64,000 bases of DNA. Origin: Salvator merianae. Lineage: Eukaryota; Chordata; Lepidosauria; Squamata; Teiidae. Numbering within the stretch: position 1 is the first letter of the stretch; every line of letters begins with the position of its first letter. A program made the position numbers and the translations under genes. The notes beneath the pieces were generated by a model. The model was not told where the DNA came from, did not search any database, and saw only the letters and a program-made list of their open reading frames with translations. The stretch is taken from contig QVOM02000053.1 in the NCBI GenBank assembly GCA_003586115.2, forward strand, positions 4,239,524 to 4,303,523, given 5' to 3'. Positions 58,390 to 64,000 of the stretch are shown here, one piece after another.

Positions 58390-58620
58390 CGCTATAAATG
58401 TTGAACACCAGGCAACCAGTTATTTTTTCAGGAATGCCTTCTCATTTTACATTTTTTTCAGCAGATCGGCTGAGTGCAGTCCAGATTATTATTTTGTTGT
58501 CTGAGCATTCCAAGCAATCCCCCCTCCTCCCCCTCTGCAGATTTGCGAAACAGCCTTCTTGAACTTTACACTCAGTTTGTCATGTTGCCGATCTGCCATG
58601 TGTGGATAATTTACTGCTTC
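58390..58620. promoter_or_regulatory. Candidate conserved non-coding element
   Basis: Repeat-free block between two mobile elements. It holds CAGTTATTTTTTCAGGAATGCC, CAGCAGATCGGCTGAGTGCAG, GAGCATTCCAAGC (TEAD-like CATTCC) and CATGTGTGGATAATTTACTG. No coding evidence. Confidence 0.27.
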
Positions 58621-58663
58621 CTGGGGCACAAGCTCCACCAAAGCAGGGACCTCATGCTGTGAC

Positions 58664-58774
58664 TTTCCAGATGTTCCCAGACTGCAACTCCCAGCATTCC
58701 ATGCCAGTCCCAACAGTGGCACAAGAAACTGGGAGTAGAAGGCCAGCCGTTGTAGTCCAGGCACATCTGGAGGG
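58664..58774. mobile_element. Palindromic MITE, 111 bp
   Basis: The left arm TTCCAGATGTTCCCAGACTGCAACTCCCAGC pairs with the right arm GGCCAGCCGTTGTAGTCCAGGCACATCTGGAGGG, inverted around a short spacer. The 'CCAGATGT...ACTxCAACTCCCA' arm is a familiar short palindromic repeat pattern of reptile genomes, from memory. Too short to encode anything. Confidence 0.65.
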
Positions 58775-58940
58775 TCTCAGTTTGAGGCGCCTGTTCCAAA
58801 GGATACTTGCTGAGCTTTACTGCGTTCCATTTCAGAGCCTGCCCCTCCCTTAAACAGAAAGAGTGATACAGTAGGCTTGATCTTTTAAATCTAGGCCTTG
58901 TTATCCGAATCTAGCATTGTGGTGGAATTGTAATACTACT

Positions 58941-59541
58941 GGCCTATTCGCACTTTGCACTGGCGGGCATCTGAGATGCTCGCTAGCAAAATGCTTCTTC
59001 ACTTCACAGAGGCCTTTGTGACTGGGAGCAGCATATCACTGCTCCCGATCACGACTAGCTGTGGAGCACAAATTTGTGCTCCACAGCTTTACCAGGAGCT
59101 GATAGTCAGCTCCCAATAAAGTGCATTTACACCCGTTTCCAGGTGCAAATGCACAGCTGCACCTCATGATCTCACAGTTGCACCTGTGTGCTGTATGGTG
59201 CCTGTACGCTGTGTGGTGTTACCAGTTGCCATGGCAGTGGCCAGATGCTTCCTGGACGCGGTCATGGTGAGGATCGAGCAAGGATACCAGCACCATGAGT
59301 GCTGGTGTCCTGCTCACATTGGAGACTAGGGCCACACAGTAGAGAACTTTTGTTACCAGCCTTTATAGCCATGTCACTGCCTCCAAGAGTTTTTCTGAGA
59401 CTGTGGCAAAGACTGGAGCAGAATGGGTCATCTGAATGTGGACATGCCTGTCAACCCATGTCAGCTTGGGACTGGTTGCTTGTTCTGGAATGGGGCAGTC
59501 CATCCTGCCTCAGAACACTGCACACAAGTGGTGAAAGCCCC
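58941..59541 (+). mobile_element. Full-length TIR DNA-transposon copy, about 601 bp
   Basis: The left end GGCCTATTCGCACTTTGCACTGGCGGGCATCTGAGATGCTCGC faces the right end CAAGTGGTGAAAGCCCC (reverse complement GGGGCTTTCACCACTTG). The interior is a chain of palindromes: GGCATCTGAGATGCTC; a perfect 32-bp palindrome at 59057-59088; the GGAGCTGA-TAG-TCAGCTCC hairpin at 59095-59113; and the central module CCATGGCAGTGGCCAGATGCTTCCTGGACGCGGTCATGG. It serves as the reference orientation for the family here. No transposase. Confidence 0.75.
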
Positions 59542-59694
59542 TCATTTGCCACTTTTAGCCTTCTATTTCCCCTCTTCCATTAACTTTTTCTATCTTTCTG
59601 GACAGTCTATTCTATAGTTAAGTTAGGCTGAGGGTGCAAGTTAGCCACCCTTGCTGCCAAATTAAAGTCCCCCTGTATAATAAGAGGGAATGCT

Positions 59695-59867
59695 CACAGG
59701 CCAATAGTAAAAGATCTGCTTTGCATGTATAAGGTCTCAAGATCATTCCCAAACTTCTCCCCAGAGCCAAGTAATGGCAAACCACTGTTGTATTGCTGTC
59801 AAGAAGATCACAATGATGTGTCCACAGAGCCCATCAGGAGTTGAGCTCAATCCAACTTGATCATTTT
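59695..59867 (+). mobile_element. tRNA-derived SINE copy, diverged
   Basis: The head AATAGTAAAAGATCTGCTTTGCATGTATAAGGTCTCAAGATCATTCCC keeps a worn tRNA shape (pattern 'AGTGGTAGAGCATCTGCTTTGCATGCAGAAGGTCCCAGGTTCAATCCC'). The body is CTTCTCCCCAGAGCCAAGTAATGGCAAACCACTGTTGTAT and the tail CACAGAGCCCATCAGGAGTTGAGCTCAATCCAACTTGATC. The central 'TAATGGCAAACCACT.TTGTAT' is shared with the other SINEs, but the head and tail differ, so this is probably another subfamily. Confidence 0.7.
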
Positions 59868-61393
59868 CGTATGGCAAAAGTAGTAGTAGAAGCAAGCAAC
59901 ACCAAGGAGAATTGTCTTCTGAATTCCTTTCAGAACAAACCCGAAGATAAATCCAAGAAGGAGAAAAAAACAACAGAAGTTTATTGAGTTCTTTTCCACT
60001 TTCTGGGCTGAGCCAAAAAATCCTTCTAACAGTAGTTGGATATGCCTGTCCTGCATGATGCATACTTCTGTTGCTCGACTGTGTGAAGACAGGGTACGGA
60101 TTCCACTGAGTTCAAGAAAAACAAAACTTGATCCAAAACAACAAACAACCCTGTTCCTTCTCAGTCCTGGATCATAACATTCTGCAGATTGCCCACAAAA
60201 GATTTTACAGCTTCACAAGCAAAGGTGAAAGGCCTGTTGTAAACCTTCAGGGCAGTCTGTAGACTGATAAAAATTTAAATCTTTACTGTGAGTGCAAGTG
60301 GAAACTTAATTCTTTTTATCACATCTGCGTCAGACACGTTACACCACCATGCATGTGAAGGTGCACGTAAAGTCTGTGTCCATATACGGTTTAAAATGAA
60401 ACCACTGAAGAAAGTTAGAAACAACTCAGAGATCATTCACAGGTGGAATCGTTTACATGCCAGTCTGCCAGAAAAGGCAAATTAGAGATGGGATGAAACC
60501 ACGAGGGCCACACGCTACTGTTTCTAAGGTGCTTTTGAGTCTCTTTATTCCTTCCTAAGTATACAATGTTGAGCTGATTTAGGGATTATTCTCAGTGGGA
60601 CCATTCACATGCCAGTCTGTTCCTCCTGCTCTCAGGAAAATTCTAAGCTAGAAAAGGTGGATTAGAGATGGGCTGTTTCCACCTCTGAGACTGCATCCAC
60701 TTAGTATTGTCCTAATACTTTACTTTTTTTTCCCTTTTTTCATTGCCATGCTCTCTTACTGCATTTTGCAAGAACTCCGCTATATATAAAGAATGCCAGC
60801 TTTCCAACTGGGTAGACATTTTTGCACTTCTTACAAATAGATATTTACTGTATTTCATGCCATATAAGATGCACTGGCATATATGATGCATTTATAACTT
60901 GCCAAGGAATAGGTAGGAAAGATAAACAACATAACAGGAAGCAGGCTGATTTTGGGATAAATTATTTTAGAAAAAAACGTGGCCCTTCTATGGCAAAAAA
61001 AAAATACGGTAAAATGCCCTTTTGTGAGCCAGTTAGCAAGAAATTCCCTTCAATGTGCCCTGTTAGTCTCATGCCACCCATATTTTGTAAACATACAGAC
61101 ATGGGCAATGGTCCCACTGATACTTCATTTCCCAATAATGAGAGAAGTGGTATTTACAAGAAAGATTTAAACATTTCTTTAGTACCGGAGCATGTGTCTG
61201 TTATTTATTTATTTAATTATTCTGGTATGTTCTGCATGAACCCCTTAATGCAGGAATGAGTAATGTCCTCATCTAATTAAATTTTTGAAGCATTCCAGGG
61301 CTCGAGTGACAAATATTTGTTTCCAGTTGGCTCCTCATAATACTGTCTCATAAATTTTCCTGTTTTTCACTTAGTGTCTTCCTAATACTTTAC
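59868..61393. other. Unique non-coding stretch
   Basis: No exon is supported; the 145-codon plus-strand frame at 60822-61259 has no motif. Two related lines, 'ATTCACAGGTGGAATCGTTTACATGCCAGTCTG' (60435) and 'CATTCACATGCCAGTCTG' (60603), followed by AGAAAAGGC(A/T) and TTAGAGATGGG, are a direct repeat of about 170-bp spacing. Confidence 0.45.
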
Positions 61394-61441
61394 TCTCCTC
61401 CTCCTCCTCCTCCTCCTCCTCCTCCTCCTCCTTCTTCTTCT
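61394..61441. repeat. (CTC)n microsatellite with (CTT)n end
   Basis: About 12 CTC units and three CTT units. The poly-Glu minus-strand frame is an artefact. Confidence 0.95.
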
Positions 61442-61489
61442 CAAGAAAAGCAGAGCTGGCTCTCTGTTTAGTTGAGACTTCCCTTTGAA

Positions 61490-61893
61490 CAGGCCAGAGT
61501 GGTTTTCTGTCTGCTCTATGAGGTCTTGGAACAGAACAGAACAGCAGCATGCCAGCATTGACGGTGCAGTGCAAATGCTGGTGTCCAGCTGTGGTTCTGT
61601 GCCATGACAGCAGCCGAGAAGCTTTCAGCTGCTGCCATGGTGACCAGCAACACTGCACAATTGCACAGGTGTGGGCACAGCTGCATCATGCTGCACTGTG
61701 CTATGCAGCTGTGCATCCGCACCTGGAAGTGGGTGTGAACACACTGTATGGGGAGCGGTCCAGCTTTTCCCAGTACAGCTGTGGAGCATAATTTGGTAAT
61801 CTGCTCCCAACTGCCAGGGCCTCTGCAAAGTGTGGAGGTACTTGACTAGTGAGCATCCCTGACCCTCACTAGCTTCAAGTGTGAAAAGGCCCC
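61490..61893 (-). mobile_element. TIR DNA-transposon copy, inverted
   Basis: Read on the minus strand it begins GGGGCCTTTTCACACTTGAAGCTAGTGAGGGTCAGGGATGCTCACTAGTC. This is a perfect family terminus with the CTAGTGAGC subterminal hairpin. It continues TTGCAGAGGCC, TTATGCTCCACAGCTGTACTGGG, GTTCACACCCACTTCCAGGTGCGGATGCACAGCTGC, the central hairpin CCATGGCAGCAGCTG...GCTGCTGTCATGG, and ACCAGCATTTGCAC. The module order equals the 58.9-kb copy. The far end (near 61490) lacks a clear terminus. Confidence 0.78.
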
Positions 61894-62388
61894 AAGAAAC
61901 AGGTAAGCTCTGTAGCCATACGAAACAGATTCATTCACCTGACCAAAAAAAGGAATGTGGCAGGCAGTGTCCCTTTTTATCTTCCTTTTACAACAGGCAA
62001 GTCAATCTAAGATCACCTGAAATCCTTTGTAAGCGTTCAGCCTTTGTTTCTAATTACCTTCCAAGTTATTCTTTAAATGGAGTGCCATGGCAGCTCAACT
62101 AGTATGCAAGATAAAGTCCAGTAACTGAGGTCACCATCTGAAATACTAGACCAAGGTCTTTCTGGGAATCCTGCAATGGGAAATCTTTTTAGTGGGTAGA
62201 AATCCAGACACAAATATAAAACCTCTCAGGCGGTCATTCTTTAGGACTTGTTACTCTGTGCTGAAATACCTTTAAAAGCTTTGAAAACTGTAGGCTGCAT
62301 CTTTTTAGGTTGCATCCACTAATATTTGTTTAAAATCTAACCTGTCCTATTAAAAAAAAGAAAGAATGTAACATTATAAGACCAAGAC
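61894..62388. other. Unique non-coding stretch
   Basis: No feature is supported before the target-site duplication at 62389. Confidence 0.5.
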
Positions 62389-62615
62389 GACACCAGTACT
62401 TTGCTATTATTGGGTACCACTGAGTTGTAGCTGATTCCTGGTTGACTGCATGGGCATCTCCATGGGCACCTCTGTGCAGTTTTCTTGGCAGAGATACAGG
62501 AGTGGTTTGCCATTGCCTACTTCTGGGGAGAGGCTGGGGATCAAACCACCAACTCTCTGCTTTCCCGGCAGTTTGCTCTACCACTGAGCTAAAGACCCTC
62601 CAGACACCAGTACTT
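62389..62615 (-). mobile_element. tRNA-derived SINE with 13-bp target-site duplication
   Basis: On the minus strand the SINE starts GGAGGGTCTTTAGCTCAGTGGTAGAGCAAACTGCC (clear A box AGCTCAGTGGTAGAG). It continues to the B box GGTTTGATCCC, the body CAGCCTCTCCCCAGAAGTAGGCAATGGCAAACCACTCCTGTAT and the tail GTCAACCAGGAATCAGCTACAACTCAGTGGTACCCAATAATAGCA. GACACCAGTACTT occurs at 62389-62401 and again at 62603-62615, a perfect 13-bp duplication bounding a 201-bp insert (62402-62602). This is the mark of LINE-mediated insertion. The head keeps the tRNA layout best of the four copies, so this insertion is likely the youngest. Confidence 0.92.
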
Positions 62616-64000
62616 AATGGAAGCCATTTTAATTTCCCACATGACCTTTGTTGTACTTTATGCTCATCCAGTGCATTCTGACCCAATGTACTGGTTGAAG
62701 ACACAGAAAAAATCCCAAGGAATGATTGAATAGTGCAGGTGCCATAATCTCATTGAAGCTAAGAAGTTCTAACTCTGGCCAATGCCTGAATAAACTTCCT
62801 GCGAATGATCTATATGCCACCTTCCTTTGAGAGAGAGAGAGAGAGAGATAATGTAAGGAAATAGATTGAAACAATGACTAACTTCAAAAGGCAGCCCAGA
62901 TAAGTCACTAGTGGGGCAGGATCCGTCCATAGATGCTATGTGGTGATACTGCAGCTATCTTGCCTTCTCCATGTTCATTGTAAACATTTTAAAGCATCTG
63001 AATAAGCTTACAGTGAATTCTAAAGATGTGGGTAATTACAAGTCACACAGATTTGGAGAGTGGGCATACTTCTTGAATAGATCTTGCTCCAGCAATTATT
63101 TCCATGAGGTAATTAACAAAACCAATAAGGCTTCTTTGCTGGAAAGCAAGGTTTTCTTTCGGAAAGAGAAAAGAAATGTGCTGTGTTGTCCCATGTGTGC
63201 CATTCTTATTCGGAAGATAAATCTGGTTTTGAGGTAGAGACAGGTTGCCTCCGTTTTGCATGATTAGGGCAGGCAACCTAGCTCGCTTGCTTGTTTAAAA
63301 TCAATCCAAAATAACATCCTTTATCAGTGAAATATGGGGATCAGGTTTGTGGGGCCCTTGAAGATAAAACTGAGGAAGTAAAAGATTACAAGGGAAGTAA
63401 AAGGTTGCAAGAGATTATCTAAAGAATACTATATGGATGTAGCTAAGCAAGGATTTCAGAGGCCTGGTTTTCCTTGGAAAAACTTGGAGGAACTTTTAAC
63501 TAGGATGGGCCTCTCACATCACCAAGAAAGAAGATGGGCATCACTCATTCACCTGCAAAAGAAAAAAGAAAGGACAGAATTGTATAAAAGCAGTATTTTG
63601 GCTATTAGTAAGCACTCACTAAAGCACTACAAATACTGAGATGGAGTAGGAACCTTTGGAGCACTTGCTCCCACCTCTTTGGTGGCTGTTTTGCCCCTGC
63701 AGCACCACCATCCACACAGACTTTCTCAGTCATCTACTGTCGTCAGTAACGGTGGCCCACAGGGCCACTTCCTGAGTTTTAACAGCCCCAACAAACTGGT
63801 AACTTTTGGGAATGCATTTTGGGGTCCTTAAGATGTCTTAGAGTGGAATGGAAAGGCTAGAATATGGTAGGTACTATCTCTAAGCCACTTTTGAACCATT
63901 TTATTTTATTTTGATATCTGGATGAAGCTTAAGTGCAGATACAGCCTTCAATTTAAGATTCAGTCCCCATAGTCCTCCAGGATGCCAGGTGCAGGGTGAA
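62616..64000. other. Unique non-coding stretch
   Basis: Holds a short (GA)n run at 62829-62848. The AT-core-rich patch 62965-63125 could be regulatory. The short frames here lack motifs. No gene is supported to the end of the window. Confidence 0.5.
62829..62848. repeat. (GA)n short microsatellite
   Basis: Ten GA units. Confidence 0.9.

Noticed and set aside
60822..61259. 145-codon plus-strand frame
   Set aside because: No homology recognised, overlapped by another plus frame and includes a simple A-run; not supported as a gene.

Overview
This window looks like non-coding nuclear DNA from a vertebrate, most likely a squamate reptile (a lizard, possibly a gecko; the genus cannot be read from this). 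The reasons are: (i) CR1 LINE 3' ends with the typical sauropsid termini (AAGAACATAAGAACAT, AGAATCATAGAGCTGGAAGGGACC); (ii) a BovB/RTE reverse-transcriptase relic; (iii) an L1-type relic; (iv) tRNA-headed SINEs with clear A and B boxes; (v) many long di-, tri- and tetranucleotide microsatellites; and (vi) dense non-autonomous DNA-transposon copies. I found no protein-coding exon, rRNA, tRNA gene, CRISPR array or prokaryotic feature that I can support. Open frames are all short, overlap on both strands, or run through repeats. The window is best read as intergenic or intronic.

Layout. 1-17 kb: mostly unique sequence, with a (CA)n, a (GT)n, a 90-bp (CT)n tract, one DNA-transposon fragment near 1.0 kb, diverged related pieces at 5.9-6.2 and 10.2-10.4 kb, three stretches that look like conserved non-coding elements (7.0, 8.2, 11.8 kb), and an L1 ORF2 remnant at 15.6-16.0 kb. 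17-32 kb: transposon copies at 17.1, 18.4, 20.8 and 27.5 kb, a SINE beside a (GGAA)n tract at 22.4 kb, an AT microsatellite, AT-rich 'ATGTGCA'-ended elements at 24.3 and 26.6 kb, a CR1 end at 29.5 kb, a decayed coding-like stretch at 30.3-31.0 kb, and the BovB relic at 31.7-32.1 kb. 32-43 kb: mainly unique sequence with more AT-rich elements, a CR1 fragment at 40.8 kb and a SINE after an (ATCT)n array at 41.3-41.65 kb. 43-64 kb: the most repeat-rich part, with at least eight transposon copies, three CR1 pieces, a 236-bp compound pyrimidine microsatellite at 52.5 kb, and a SINE at 62.4 kb bounded by a perfect 13-bp target-site duplication.

The most striking signal is a dispersed family of transposon-like elements without a visible transposase. 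At least 14 copies share terminal repeats of the form GGGCCTTTTCACACTT...AAGTGTGAAAAGGCCC. Their bodies are built from nested palindromes. Two kinds of subterminal hairpin occur behind the same termini, a central hairpin recurs at the same place in many copies, and one internal hairpin shows a paired G-C to C-G exchange between two copies. I cannot assign the family to a superfamily from sequence alone, or say whether it is already in repeat libraries.
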